From Ramazzottius varieornatus (lineage: Eukaryota > Tardigrada > Eutardigrada > Parachela > Ramazzottiidae): a DNA stretch of 64,000 bases. Made by a program: the position numbers and the translations under genes. Below the pieces are notes generated by a model that was not told the DNA's origin, made no database searches, and saw nothing but the letters and a program-made list of their open reading frames with translations. The stretch is from NCBI GenBank assembly GCA_001949185.1, contig BDGG01000002.1, positions 8,964,362 through 9,028,361 on the forward strand, written 5' to 3'. Of this stretch, positions 10,144-23,012 are shown in pieces; position 1 is the first letter of the stretch; the number at the start of each line of letters is the position of its first letter.

Positions 10144-13100
10144 TTAATAGCCACGAGGTGAGCCGTTGGCGGAAGTCGAACGGCGATTGGTACTATACAG
10201 ATGTACATTACCCAGGCCGTCGCTCAGCTCGTTGTCCAGCGTTCCTTCTTCGCGTTTGAAGAGAGTGGCTACCGGAGGGCCGAGGAAGCTCTGGTTGAAA
10301 GTCTTGGTGGGCGACGGCGTTGGCACCGTCCGTCTTCCTGGGGTGAAGGCCAGCGGCGAAGACCGTTGACTGACGTTAGGCGGTGGGTGGCCGGCGATGG
10401 CGTAATACCGACGGTACTGCGCAGCGGCTGTATCTTCTTGCCAGAAACGGTACAGCAGGCCCACTACGGCCATCAGCAGGCCAATGATGACACCTGAGAC
10501 GGCATAGCGCCACCAGACGTCGTCCAGCGAAAAGCTCCGACCTTCTGCTGAACGTTGACCACCACCAGCCATGTGCGCCACTTTGACGGGTATGGTCATC
10601 TCTTGCTTAGTCCAAGGGCTACTAATGTTGACGAAGAAAGGAGACGGGAGAGAGGAAGGACTAGCCTGGGGCCGCAATGTCAGGGGATAGCGCCATCGAT
10701 GAGGACCATCTTCCGCCACCTTGTAGGCTGTGCCAATCTGCAGCCAGTCGGGATGGGAAGACTGCAGCTGAAGTTGAGCCTTGACAACCGGCGTCGCTGT
10801 AATAATCAGCAAGCCTTCCCTATGCTTGACACGAACTTCGCCAGCATCGACATGAGCCGCCGGATGAAAGTCCACTTGAAGAACCTCCACATCTGTTAAA
10901 GATATTGATACACATTGTGTTGGATCTAGTGAGATTATAATAAACTTCTCGAAACATTGACAGTAGAGCTGCTCGGAAATTGAAGCAGGTCAGCAGGGCC
11001 GAGCAGTGCCGTGCAGGGCACCAACCTGTTCGAGATTTCTGTGATTTCGTTGGAGAAGCCCACAGGCGAAAGACAATCAGCTAAAAAACTGTGCAGCTCT
11101 GATTGACAGTGCTGTGCTATGCCAACGTGACTTGCAGAAAAGGAGGCTAGACAAGATATACCTGAAGTTGGCACGGTGGTGGAAGGTCGAAGTGAGAGGA
11201 GAACATGAGCTTCAAAGGGACTGAGGGCTCGTTGCATCTCTTCACTGAGCTGCCTAGTCTGCAGTGTACAGCCAAAGTGTCCATCTTCCAAGACTTGGGC
11301 CTTGACATCAAAGACTTGACTGGCTAAAAGGCCCGTCGGGTGCATCTGGTCAAAGTCGACGACACAGCCAAAGAGCTCCTTCTCCACATTCCACAGTCTG
11401 CGCATCTGGGCCACCACATCCCTCATCTCCACTTCATCACAGTGACTTCTATGTCCTTCAGCAGCATCACCTAGAGTGAGGGGAATGTTGAGGGGCGACG
11501 GTGAGGGATTGCTGCTAAGGTGCAGCTGGCCGGGCAAGCGGCTGTGGTCAAAGCGCACGTGTTGGACAGGCTGGATGGTCAAGTGGCTCTTGACGACTTG
11601 TTGAGGCGACAGGCTGTAGTGGATAGTGGCCGTCCCGGGGTTGAGAGCCACAGCCAGACCGTCCAGGCTGGACATGTAGAGAAGACTGGGTGTGCTGCTG
11701 GACCAGCGCCCTCCATGGCCATCTTGCCTCTGCACCAGACACTGGTAACACACTACATCGCCCACCTGCAACCATCAACCATTTATCCACCATATACGCC
11801 TTCTTTGCCATGGCAAATGCACATCGGCGCCATGATCAAACTGTGTCATGTTTATAGTGTGCGAAAAATGACAAATAGTGTAATGTGCTGGTACCGTGGC
11901 CATGGTGTCGGCTGCAGGAAAGATACTACTGACACCGACCAGGCTGATAAAGTCAAAGATGCCTTCTCGTTCGCTGTCCGACACCTGCAGCAAGAAAAGG
12001 TCGGCTGGCGGATCAGAACCTTGATATAATCGACATCTAATGTCCCCAATAGGAAGCCACTTACTTTGATGATGGTTCGTCCCTCTTTCAGCGGTTTGAC
12101 AAGCAGTGTCATATTATCTTTGGGATCCCAGGATGTTTCCACCAGGCCGTTTCTACAGACAGACAAAAGGCAATGTGCACAGCAGAAGAGAAAGATGAGC
12201 GAATGAAAAGGCCATGGTGCTGACCGATGCTGGACCAGCTTGAGTGTAGTCCTGCTGGCGTAAAAGATGCGTCCCAGCTCATCATGCAGACGGCACTGCA
12301 ACGACAAGGCCAGTCCAAGGGGAAAGCTTGTCACGCTCATATCCCCGCCTGATGAGCTGTATGTCAGATCGGAGGCGGCGTTGATCGTCAAGAAGAATGC
12401 CTCCTTAACCTGCAACGATCCCTAGTATTAGTACCAGAAGTAAGAAGGAGAGATTTAATGGATAAATTGGAGAAGGGTCTGGTACCTCAATCTGAGTGGC
12501 CACTGTTCGCAGTAGACCCGCTTCCTCGGCTGTCGCTTCCACCAATGCTCTGCCCGTTCTGCATCCACTGGTCATGAGACCACGACGATCGACCTGCAGG
12601 ATATCTTCTCCTTCCACCAGCCGGTAAGTCATGGTGGCTTGTCCATCCCGCGTCGTCTTTAGAAGGGCCACCGTGTTGGGCGTCATCAAGAGCGACCTGT
12701 CGTTGCATCCGCCCATCCCCATCACCCTCAAGGCCTCCACCACCTTGACTCGTAAGGTGGCAGCCATCTTGTACCCCTTCAAGTTGACTGTCACCACTCC
12801 GGCGTTCTTGCCCACCAACCTGTTGATAACCAGCAGCGATATTAGATGGAAATCCTCAATTTCTATCATGTCCCCTACTGGACAACTAGACAGCCTTGGC
12901 TAGTAGGACGAACCTGGCGCCAAAAGCTTGGGCAGTGAGGAGGGCCACGTCGGCATTATCCAGTGACCAGGCAAACCGCATCGGTGGCCTGACGGAGCCG
13001 AAAGCGAATGGCGTCTGGGCGGAGGGTGTCAAGCCCATAGCCAGCAGTGGCACCTCTTGGCCCACTTCGATGAGAGCTGTCGGTGCGTGAATGGTCACGC

Positions 13101-16100
13101 CTTTCAGCTCGACGACGTGGACGGTGACTTGGTCTTGGGAAAGGACCACTTCCTGTTGTGTTACGGGGTCGACGTCTAACACGTGGGCAGTGACGACGCT
13201 AGTACCCACTTTGCGGCCTTCTAGCAAGCCACTGTGCACGTCCACCGAGGAGACATCACGTTTGTCGCTGACAAAGCCAAGGGGAGTGAGGGGCTGCGGC
13301 CCTCCGCTGCTGGCCAACTGGAAGTGGGCCGTCGGTAGGAGCGTGACATTCCGTGGTTCTAGACGTAGTGGAGCAAAGACCTACACGATAAACTGCCCCT
13401 ATACGTATCGCCCTCCTACATTAATGCGCACGAACATGTGTGACACCGTACCTGAATATCGACCGCGTTACTGTTGACTTCCGTCGTATTGCCTCGATGA
13501 GCCTTGAAACCTAGTCTGCTCCGTCCCACTGTGCTACCCGACAAGACATACATCTTTTGCCGGTCACTGCCTTGTTTCTCCTCTTCCTTCAGCACCAGAC
13601 TCTGGCCAGCCAGCAACGGTTCAAGCCCAATCAGCGGGTAGTTCTTAACGGGCAACAGCTGCTGCTCCGTGTCGTACACTCTCACCAGTGCCGCCATCTT
13701 CTTCCCTACTTGTACTTTGTCCCCCACGACCAGCTCCAGACGTTGCAGGCCGACAACGGTGACGGGCAGCTGGATGGGATGGGCGCTGGTACAGACATCG
13801 TAGGCCGTCATCATCAACTGGCCATTCTCCTCTCCCGGGACGACGGCCAAGGTGCGCGACTGGAGCTGGTATCGAACCTTGGCCATGGACGGCTGGCTGG
13901 AGACAATGTGGAAGAAGCCCGAGCCGTCACGGATGGTCACACTTTCTTGGTTAGTTGGATGGCTGAAGAGGATCAAGCGCTCCTTGTCGAAGGTCGGTTC
14001 TTGCACCAACACCACTTCCAACACTATAAAAATGGGAAAACGTCATTTTAATCACCCATCGGTTTTTCCCAAGAAACCATCTCAGCTGCAAAACGAAACG
14101 TGATTTGAGGTAAAGGTTTCTTTGTTGAAAGTCATGACACTCCTCTGATCATGCTGACCGGTTCTTTCTTCCTTCCAACTCCCGACATTGATCTTAGCTG
14201 AGGCAATTATGGTATATCATGTTACCGGAATGTAGTTGGTGGCTGAGGTGGGGTGCGTGGGCGTTGTAATGTTCCTTCAGCCATGCTTTAGCTTTGGGCG
14301 TATATCCATCCAGTGTCACTACCACCTTGGTCCTTCCTGTCCTGTCATGGGCCTGCAACACTTGCCGCTTGTCATTCACACCCAGCCACTCATCTTTGCT
14401 GGCTGCCAAGGACAGTAGCCGGCTGTTAGCCATCTTCCAGGAGAAATGCAGAGAGGAGAAGTTGTAAAACTCTCGACCCTTCTCGTCAAAGACCCGCAGC
14501 TCGATGGCTACTGGCGATTTAACCAGAATGGGAAAGGCATTGTCCGACACCTCATCCGGCTGCCACGGACACTGGGGCAATCCTACAAAAAGGACCAAAT
14601 GCACGCGATTTACAACATTATATGCAGGAGCAGAAAGCAGAGTCGGAAAGTCTTTTCAGTACATTTGGCCCTTTTTCTAGAGTATTTTACAGAGGCGTCC
14701 AACAGGTTGGTGCCCTGCACGGCCTTGCTAGCCATCTCCCAAGAAAACCTCGTTAGCAAAAGCCAGCTGACTAGTAACGCAGCTTTACTTCTTACCGAGA
14801 GAAATGTCGTGATTAACCAGAGGCGTCATGGAGAAGCTGGCCGGTTCGGCACAAACCACTTGGACTTTCAGCTGGGCCGTGACTGGCTTGGGCAGGGTTT
14901 TGGAGGGAGCATTGCGGACTTGCAGCGTCACTTCTTCGCTGCCCAAGGTGGTGCACGTCACTTCCTTCAAGGCCGAGCTGCTGGATCCGCCCACTGTGCG
15001 GCTGGCCGTCACCTTGTCCTCTCCCACCATGACACTGCCATGTCCAGCTGGATCGTCAGTCCACGGCGCTGGACCACCTACACACAACAAAAGCCCACGC
15101 ATGAGCGTCATGAAATTGAATGGGATGGTCATAGAGGTGTACTTTAGTCCATTTCATGACTAACTTACCTTTGAAGTGGAAGAGTTTGCTGCTGCCCACC
15201 GTGAGGATCACCGGTTGCTCCGTAGGGCCTTCGGCACTGCGCAGAAGGGGAAAAGCACCGATGGTCACTTCTTGGGTAGCAATAACTTCCTTGACTCCCA
15301 CCACGTAGGAAATGACAACTTTGGCAAAGCCCGGCGTCAGAGCCTTTAGCTTGACAAAGGTGCAGCCACCTTCCTGCCCTACAGCCTGCATGACGCTACC
15401 CTTCATAGCGCCTTCACCGACCTCTTCTCGGGTAAAGAGCTGCTCATCCGAGATGGCCACTCGTAGCGACAGTCTGCGGCAGTCATACAGCGGCAGTAGC
15501 TGATTTGAACCTGCACACAAACATCCATCATTATTTGACCCGCTTAGAGCACCTAATCAGGATGCCTTCACCTGGAATGCGTCCCCGAGCGGCAATGGGA
15601 AGGACGAGGCTGCTGTTGATTTGAGCTTCGCGAGTGGACGGCAGAACGCTCAGGTGGGAAAGGGTTAAAGCGTACAACTTGGCCGTGGCGTAGTGGGCCA
15701 CATTGCGGGCATCGAAGGCCGTCACTGTCACTGCACCGAGATGCCCACCCAACTTGGCCATGCCGTTGTTCTTGTCGACGCTGACAACCTGACTGTTGTT
15801 GGACATCCAGCTGTAGTCACCACTTCCGCCTGTCGCTCGCAGTTTCACCCGGTATTCCTGGCTTGCTTCGTACGGAACGGCCAAGATGGTCGGCTTGACC
15901 GCCACCTGCACACAAAACGGTCAAGCACAAGCCTCAGACGGTGAAAACTCTATAAGGGGGAAAAGTCTTTCGTGGTTACCGGATCGAAGATCTCGACGTT
16001 TTGACGCTTGGTTAGAGCTGGCAGGACTTCGAACTCTATACCGTCGATGGAAGCCAGCTGAGCGCTAACCACCGTCTTGCCCGTCTTCTTGGCCACCACC

Positions 16101-17698
16101 AGATGATACGACCCATTGTGCGACGAGTGCAAGATTTGAAAGAAGGCTTGATCAAGCCCAAAGCTGATGTGGACGTTGTCGGAGATGTGGAGGAGGTGAC
16201 TATCGCGATCATAAAGCTCCACCATCATTTCGTAGGCTCGACCAGTTTGCAGTATCCAACTTCGACCTATCAACATTAGCATGCAAACTCTATAGTCGTC
16301 CCGTTTGAAAGAAACGGCTTATGGTCACAAGACTACTCGGATATCTTGTCGAGCTGAACAATACCTGGAAGAATGACCAAGTTGATGTAGGCCACTTGGA
16401 CGACGTGAAGGACAGCGCTGGGCAGATGTCCATCGGCCTGCTGCATATGGCGGTCTTTGAGGATGACTCGAGCGTCGCCCAGCTCACTACAAGTCACCGT
16501 CGTCGTTCGCTGATCCAACGTACAGACATTATCACTGACAATATCCAGGTAGTACTGCTTCGAAGGCATCTCGATGTCGAAACTGCTGGCCTGCAACCGT
16601 CGTCAAATTACTCAAATAACGAAACTTAACATAACATGGACGTCATTTCAATCCAAAAAGAATTCAAAACTGTCCTCTTCAGCTTGAGGAACTTGCCTGT
16701 TTGATCTGCTGGACACGGTAGTGAATAGTGCCATGTTGTGGGAGGTAGATGTCATGAGGAGGAAGCAGCATCAGGTTAGCCACCACCACAATCCGCACAG
16801 AGGTCCGGATGTCAGTGTCCTTCAAGGCAGCCGACACAATGGCCGAACCGGTCTGCATCCCTTCAACAAGGACCATGAAACCACGTCGACCTCGTTCCTC
16901 CAGCTCCGATATGGTCGAAGGTGGCTTGTACTGCGTATCGGCGAACTTGGTCATTTTCAGGATGTGGTGCGCGCTGACAATCTTCTGTGGCTGCTGCGTC
17001 TCGTCGTTGTGGATGGTCCACACAAACTCCAACCCTTCCAACGAGGTAAAGGTGTCTCCCTTGGCATCTTTCCCGCGAATTTCAAAGGCCTCCGGAGCAT
17101 CTTCCAGGAACAGCTCTTGGGTCGTAGTGACGATCTCGATGGAGGTGATACTATCGACAACGACGTCGCAGCGGAATCGTTCAGCTTGTCCAGGTGAGTG
17201 TGCCCACACGATGCTGGTCAGACGGTTGGGAGACCGAGAAACCGCTGACACAACAGCTGCCGACGAACAGGACACCAGCTGAGAAGACGCTTTCTGCTCG
17301 TCTTCCGACACCGAAACAGCTTGCACAGCCACTATAACACAAAAACAAAAATTCGGATGTCACGCATGATGTCATCGCTGTTTACGCATCCCTCAGTTCA
17401 GCCCTGGCCTAACATCCACCGTTGCTTACGTCACAAGGCAACCGCGACAATAACAGGATACACTGAATCGAACAATCAGAGGTAACGTACCAACGTCCGG
17501 TCGCGTAGACTCCCAGCTGAAGCAACCTAAATCGTCCCCATCAGTGACGCGTAAAGTAAAATTCGTTACAACGGTCCCAGCTCGCGGAAGCAACACTCGT
17601 GGGACACTAATTTTATGCTGTGCTTGACACTCCGTCAGCAATGATACGATGAGCAGAATAAAGACGAATGTAAGGAGAGATCCGCGTTCCTTCTCCAT
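10144..17698 (-). CDS. NUP210: nuclear pore membrane glycoprotein 210
   Basis: NUP210 (gp210) is a pore-membrane nucleoporin with a large lumenal region of Ig-like (BIG2-type) domains, one transmembrane helix and a short tail. The ATG at 17698 opens with a hydrophobic signal (LLTFVFILLIVSLLTECQA), then ISVPRVLLPRAG and SWESTRPDVG, which match the family's N-terminus. The ORF proceeds through about fifteen exons separated by short introns, each encoding beta-rich segments such as RAYEMMVELYDRD (16.2 kb). The last large exon (10144-10890) carries the transmembrane segment (AVSGVIIGLLMAVVGLLY) and a Ser/Pro-rich tail with TPGR and SPTKTFN, ending at TAA 10144-10146. No disabling mutation was seen, but not every splice junction was proved. 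It is the only gene in the region and reads opposite to the catalase and ApeC relics. Confidence 0.87.
11007..11035. repeat. 29 bp inverted copy shared with 14.7 kb
   Basis: The reverse complement of this stretch matches about 14699-14727 at 27 of 29 bases (core GGTTGGTGCCCTGCACGGC). Both copies appear to lie in NUP210 introns, in opposite orientation. Confidence 0.7.
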
Positions 17699-19575
17699 TC
17701 TTCGTCACTCTGGCAAACTACTGCTCAGCGAATGGCTTTGGATCCACCCTTCGAACAGCACCGTGTGCACGAAAATTCCGCCGGTGATACTAAGTGAAAT
17801 GGACTGCAACTTCAATTCATTATGGGGTAGCCGGCCGGCGATATCACAATTCACAACTTCAAACTCGTTAGAATTTCACGAAAGTGGAAAATTCATCGGC
17901 TGAGCACGGTAGAGCAGCAGTACTTCGTCGTCTGTAAACGACAGCGTGCCAAAATGTGGGTTGATTCGGTCGCCACCCTAGATGAGTGAAGAATATTCAT
18001 CAGCAGTTACCCAGTAGGTCGGAGAATCAAATTATGATCTGGATATTTACGAAACGTAAGTTGCAGAGATAACAGAAATTTGTCTGTTTTTATTTTTCAT
18101 AATCATTACGTGACGATAACAGAATTTCCTTTTTGTTTGCATTTCCTTTTGGGACCAGTCGAGTTGCCGCATGTGGCGCTACAGTTTTCTTCTGGTTTGG
18201 TTGTATGGTCGATGACGTACCAAATATTCCCCCCGGCTCGATACTCCCATAACGCAATCAATTAACCGCTTAATCGTGTGTCCTAATTTCTGGCAAGGCG
18301 AGGTACAGTACAGCACTGGGCCGCAGGTCCAAAAGTACGCTGCAACTGTGCTGCGCACATTACCAGAGCGCTGTACGCTGCGCTGTGCTGCACAGCTTTC
18401 ATGCCCAGTGGCTGAGCAACTGTGCTGCAGATGCACGGTAACCTGGTGCAACTGCGCGGAACGCCGATGTATTGACGTGGTTTGTAATTCAGTCAGCGAA
18501 ATCGGTAGTCAACCTGGAGAACGTTGCCCTAAAGTACGGCAAAGCTGAGACGGCTGACGTTCGAATGCCCAAAAACTGTAATTTTCGTTAGGTTTCGGCA
18601 GGTGCATCTGCGCGGTAGTCTTTGGCTTTCTGCTGCATGCTGTGCTGTGCCGTGCCGTACAAATTTCGTCAGTTCACGCGCTGCAGCTGTGCTGCAGCAC
18701 AGCACAGCTGTAGTGCAGTGCAGCGCATGCGGCCACATTCCGTGCTCTAAGGTACAGCCGCTCATCAGTGGTGCATAAACGAGCTGCTTTCTCTTGCCTA
18801 ATGCTGGGTTAAATATGATATATCGTATCTTATCGAAATATACATCACAGTGATTCGATATGACAAAAATATCATATAGAAATGTCGATATGGACGGAAT
18901 ATCGCTGAGCGGAATCTGATTGATGAAAAATATCATATCGCGGTATATTTGTATATTTCTGATATATCGATAGATCGCAAACCCACACTTGTGAATCGGA
19001 ACTTCGGAAGTCAATACTCCGGTTCGGTACCACGCAGGCAGCGCAGCCTCGCCCGCAATGTATCGCGCACATGCATCCAAGCTGACTTCGGAGAAGTGAA
19101 AAGTCAGCGTACCTAGGTGCGTAACGACAGACTTCGATAGATTGAGCAACGAACAGAGCATAAAAATGGTCCGTTAAGCGGAACTATACTGCAGTTAACG
19201 GAAAATTCGGTCGGCTTCCGTTCTGGAATTCCCGAAATTATTCCCGCTTTTTTCCGTTCGGTTTCTGACATATTGACGTTCCGCCCGTTCCGTTCTGATC
19301 AGACAGGCTGTTAGAAAATCAAATAATTACGTAACACGGCCGCATAGCAGAGCACGTAAGCTATAATTAAATACGGCTTGAATTCTGACCATCGCGCAAC
19401 TCATTGAGCAAGTCGCTAGATTGTATCACAGACTCCTATGTGTTCTAAATCGACTTGCCAACTTGCGGTAGATTCTTGTATTAGTTTGGTTTTGGATTTG
19501 GTCCGCTGGTTTTGATATCGTCTCTTAATCTACCACGTCGCTGGCAGGCTGGATCATGTAAGTGCAGCTCATATT
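17699..19575. other. repeat-rich intergenic region
   Basis: Three low-complexity blocks are visible and no gene. 18290-18740 is dense in GCTGTG/CTGCAG words. 18790-18980 is AT-rich with repeated ATATCG words in both orientations. 19160-19300 is rich in TTCCGTT/TTCCCG words. They look like worn transposon ends but no boundaries could be set. Confidence 0.45.
18684..18710. repeat. perfect 11 bp hairpin
   Basis: CAGCTGTGCTG and its exact reverse complement are separated by CAGCA, inside a CTG/CAG-rich block. It could fold as a short hairpin. It is probably a by-product of local simple sequence. Confidence 0.6.
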
Positions 19576-21354
19576 CGGTTAGAGTACGGTAAGATAATAG
19601 TGGTTTTGTAGGTCGGGACAGAGTTCGGGCGATGGAGGTGAAGTGGAGCTGATAGATCTGACCGGCGAAGCCTTGAAGAAGCGAGCTAGCGATTCAAAGC
19701 GCGCTGCGAAGAAAGTTAAGGCGTCAACCTCACTGCAGCTAAGAGGACTTGCGATAGCCGAGGTACAACGCGGCATCAAAGATGAGTCTTTGGCGACCAA
19801 AAAGAATGCGAGTGGAGGCAGGGCCGTGTGGGAAGATTTCTTACGAGTAGTCACAGTGGGTACAGACGAGGTGCTGGACTTCGTTGCCTGTAAGAACTGC
19901 ACTCAAGTGTACACTTTCAGCATCAAGACTGGAACAACCTCGCTATTACATCATTCAGCCAAGTGTAAGGAGAAAGCCGCAGGTTCGATACAGCGGTATC
20001 TGAAGGTCGGAGTAACGACGGAAGAAAAGCAACTCATGTCGGAAGCTCTTGCAAAGTAATATTGAAATTGCTAATTTGATCTTACGTTATTGTTTGACGG
20101 ATTTTGATGTGTGCTATTGTTCAAAGATTCTGTGCTTTGGATTCTCAAGCATTTCGAGTTTGCGAAGGAAAAGGATTCGAGCTGATGATTGACACGGTGT
20201 TGGAGATAGCAAAAAAGCATAAAGGAGCTCCTTTTCCTGCTCGCGAACTTCTTCCATCTGCTACCACCGTTAGCACCAGCGTGACCAATCAAGCTAAAGC
20301 TCTACGGAAGATAAGTGTTCTAAAGCTGAAAAAGATCCTTCGAACCAGAGGTGTCTGTATCAGCGTAGATGGATGGACGGAAGACTACACAAAGACCAAG
20401 TTCGTCCAATTCATCATCCATTACATGGAGGACTGCATTCTAAAGGAAGAGCTGATTACTATATCTGAGTTCGATGCGACTAAGAGTCAGACAGGTAAGT
20501 TTAGATCTTGTAATCAAAAGCATTGTCGGATTACGGGCTGGTGTTTTGCAGCTGGGTCAGTTCGTGACTTTGTTTTTAAGACTTTGGCAGACATTTGCAT
20601 CTCAGAAGAAGAATGCGCGGACGCTACGTACATAACAGATACTGCTGCTACTATGATTGCTGCCTTCAGAGTTCCAAATAGGACCATTCTTGAACGTGTC
20701 AGCTGTGCTCGTCATATGCTCAACACATGCTTACAAAACTCAGTTAACCGGAAGCCAAATTCGCAGTTCAAACTGAGTGATGAAAGAGTTCCGATTTCAA
20801 CCTTGATTCAGTCCTGTAGGTCGCTGGTAACGTACTGCAAGCAAGCCTATCTTAGCCGCCGTCTGTCGGTTGCCCCTGTTCAAGCGGTCGAGTGCGACCA
20901 TCAATAGCATGCAGAAAATGTGCGGAACAACCAGCTTAACTGCACAGCCAATAGCAGCGACCACAGATGCAGCTTCGTCGTTCACCGAGTTTAACCAGTT
21001 CTGCCGTTATTCCTACACTGGAAGTGCGGTCAATCACGCTGACGAGATAACTCTCTTTCAAAGCCTGCCGCCACCTGTAAGCTCCAAACTGATCCCGGAA
21101 TTCTGGCAAGAGCATGCAGCTACTCTTTCGAAGGTTTACAAGCTGGATGTGCGGGTTCTCGCGGTTCCCGCCTCTAGCTGTTCCCCCGAAAGACTGTTCA
21201 GTGATGCTGGAAGTGTTTTCACCGAAAAGGGAACTTCCCTAGGCAGCGAGAAGTTAGATGATCTGCTGTACTTGAAGTGGAATTTGGTTGTGGAAGATAG
21301 TGGAAAGCCGAAGACATCGGCGAAAAATAGTTTACCGGAGGATGTTAAAGCGTG
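19576..21354 (+). mobile_element. hAT-superfamily transposase with BED finger, internally deleted
   Basis: hAT transposases have a BED zinc finger, an RNase H-like catalytic core and a C-terminal dimerisation block. The first coding exon (acceptor near 19610) encodes the BED finger: VWEDFL, CKNC, then LLHHSAKC. Introns are predicted at 20056-20126 (restoring LAKFCALDSQAF) and about 20494-20551. Then come CISVDGWTEDY and SCARHMLNT, typical of the core. The hallmark C-terminal block is present: PASSCSPERLFSDAGSVFTEKG, ending near 21354. Sequence between LVTYCKQA (about 20850) and the C-terminal block is far shorter than in intact elements, and an in-frame stop at about 20905 separates them. I see no terminal inverted repeats or 8 bp duplication. 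It is a decayed or deletion-derived copy just upstream of PTPMT1. Confidence 0.8.
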
Positions 21355-22059
21355 AATCTTTGGCGATCATAAACTGTTGATTTCTGTGCGAACGGTGTTG
21401 TAGCATTGGATGTGCGCTTTGTATGGGAACTTTCACCCACCTGGCATTAGGAGGCGCGTATGTGCCGATTGGACGGCTATCCGCTATTGTAAATATATGC
21501 CGGAGCTCTGACCACTTGCATAGTGCGCACCTCGAAATGCTAGGTGCAGTTGGTGGTCTTTAAAGTTCCTATACACAGCGCAAATCCATGCTGTGCAGGG
21601 CGATAATCAGCAGCTCGTCTGTGGCCATGTGGATCCAGCTGTGTTGGCACGCCGCCTGTTGAACCGTGCACACCGGACCAAAGTAAAGCTGGTTTATCTG
21701 AGCAAAGTCGCAAACCATTAAATTTCATCAATGGATTTGGCCATTTCGGAATCTTTGGGATTCCTTGTTCTCTGCTAACTTAGGTTCGTTCCGATAGGTT
21801 TGGCGGTAATCATCGATGTTTTTGCTTCCAAGAAAGACGAGCTGGATATATTTGAGAGAGCAGAAAGTCTTGGACGGTATATGGAAGACTTCGCCCTGCA
21901 GACTCACCGTTCTTCCGTCTGTCACCGTAAGTGTGCGCAAGACGCCATTCATTTTGCTGTTTTCGTTGTGGGCTGGCTGGCAGGTTTCCAGATCATTTGT
22001 GACGTCATGGATGGTGAAATCTTTGTTTTTTTGCAGGTGTATGGGATTTGTTATTATAA
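21355..22059. other. intergenic / PTPMT1 5' region
   Basis: The ORF at 21800-22072 has no recognisable homology. A good acceptor (TTTTTTTGCAG, ending about 22036) lies just upstream of the PTPMT1 ATG, so part of this stretch may be a 5' UTR intron. Confidence 0.35.
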
Positions 22060-22740
22060 ATGCCTGATCTAACTTCGCCTCCTGGCCCTCCAAAGCCCCT
22101 TATCCGTGACTACTTCATGAAAATGTCGTCTCTTCGCCGAGTCTTCTTCTTCCCCACCATCATGTACAATGTATTAGCGGATACCGTCACTTCGCGCAAC
22201 TGGTTCAACCGGATTGATGAGCACATTGTGTTGGGCGCCATCCCTTTTCGTAAGGCCCTTCTGCATCTCATCACGACTGAAGACATAAAGGTAAAGGTAA
22301 AACTGCCGTCCTAAATGGCTAAAACATTTCCAGAGTGGCCCTTTGTTATTCAGGGAGTGATATCGATGAACGAAGAGTTTGAGTTGAATCCTAAATGGTA
22401 CGCGACGCCAGCGGAAATGGCCAGATTGGATCTGGAATTTTTGAATCTGCCGGTGGATGACTACGTGGGGCTGCCTTCTTCAGAGCAGATCGCCTCTGGT
22501 CTCGACTTTATCCAGCACATCATCACTGACAAGCAGGGAAGTGTCTACGTTCATTGCAAAGCCGGACGTTCGCGGAGTGCGTACTTGGTTACGGCCTATC
22601 TGATTGCCAAAGAGGGAGGGAAAGCCGAAGACGTGATTGAGCATCTCAAGTCCAAGCGTCCTCAGGTCTGGATCGGACCCAAAGGAGTCAGATCGCTGAA
22701 GGACTACTACAAAGAAGCTATTAAACGCCCCGTTCAGTAG
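22060..22740 (+). CDS. PTPMT1: mitochondrial phosphatidylglycerophosphatase / protein-tyrosine phosphatase 1
   Basis: PTPMT1 is an inner-membrane phosphatase that dephosphorylates phosphatidylglycerophosphate on the path to cardiolipin. Two exons, 22060-22290 and 22354-22740, joined over a 63 bp intron, encode 205 residues, close to the human length of about 201. The N-terminal segment has FFFPTIMYNV and RNWFNRIDEHIVLGAIPFR, then GVISMNEE. The dual-specificity active-site loop is HCKAGRSRSA (CX5R intact), followed by WIGPKG near the end. The start was chosen because it puts the family's N-terminal hydrophobic block directly after a short leader. No lesions. It is flanked by a hAT remnant upstream and a Tigger element 270 bp downstream, both outside the coding region. 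Confidence 0.94.
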
Positions 22741-23012
22741 ATGTTCTTCCGAAAGTCAGTTCGCTATGATTCTTACGAACTAAGTGGCCTGGGCTCCCGT
22801 ATTGGAAAGTTTTTAGTAGTGTACTATTAGTAATTCTTCATGCTGCTTTACATTTCGTTAATGGATAACTCCGATGCGTGTCCAGTGTTCCCGTCTTAAC
22901 TTTACTGCTGAAACACAGATCTAAGGATCTGACATGAGAATCCCGAAGAACCCGATTCCCCGTTTCCGGTCCGCGCGGAACAATAGAATGAAACTGGCAG
23001 ATCATCAGGATA

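Noticed and set aside
13091..13477. Plus-strand ORFs across NUP210 and tomosyn
   Set aside because: They run opposite to coding exons and reflect codon bias of the real strand.
21800..22072. 90-codon ORF just upstream of PTPMT1
   Set aside because: No homology, and a probable intron acceptor overlaps its end. More likely 5' UTR or intron sequence.
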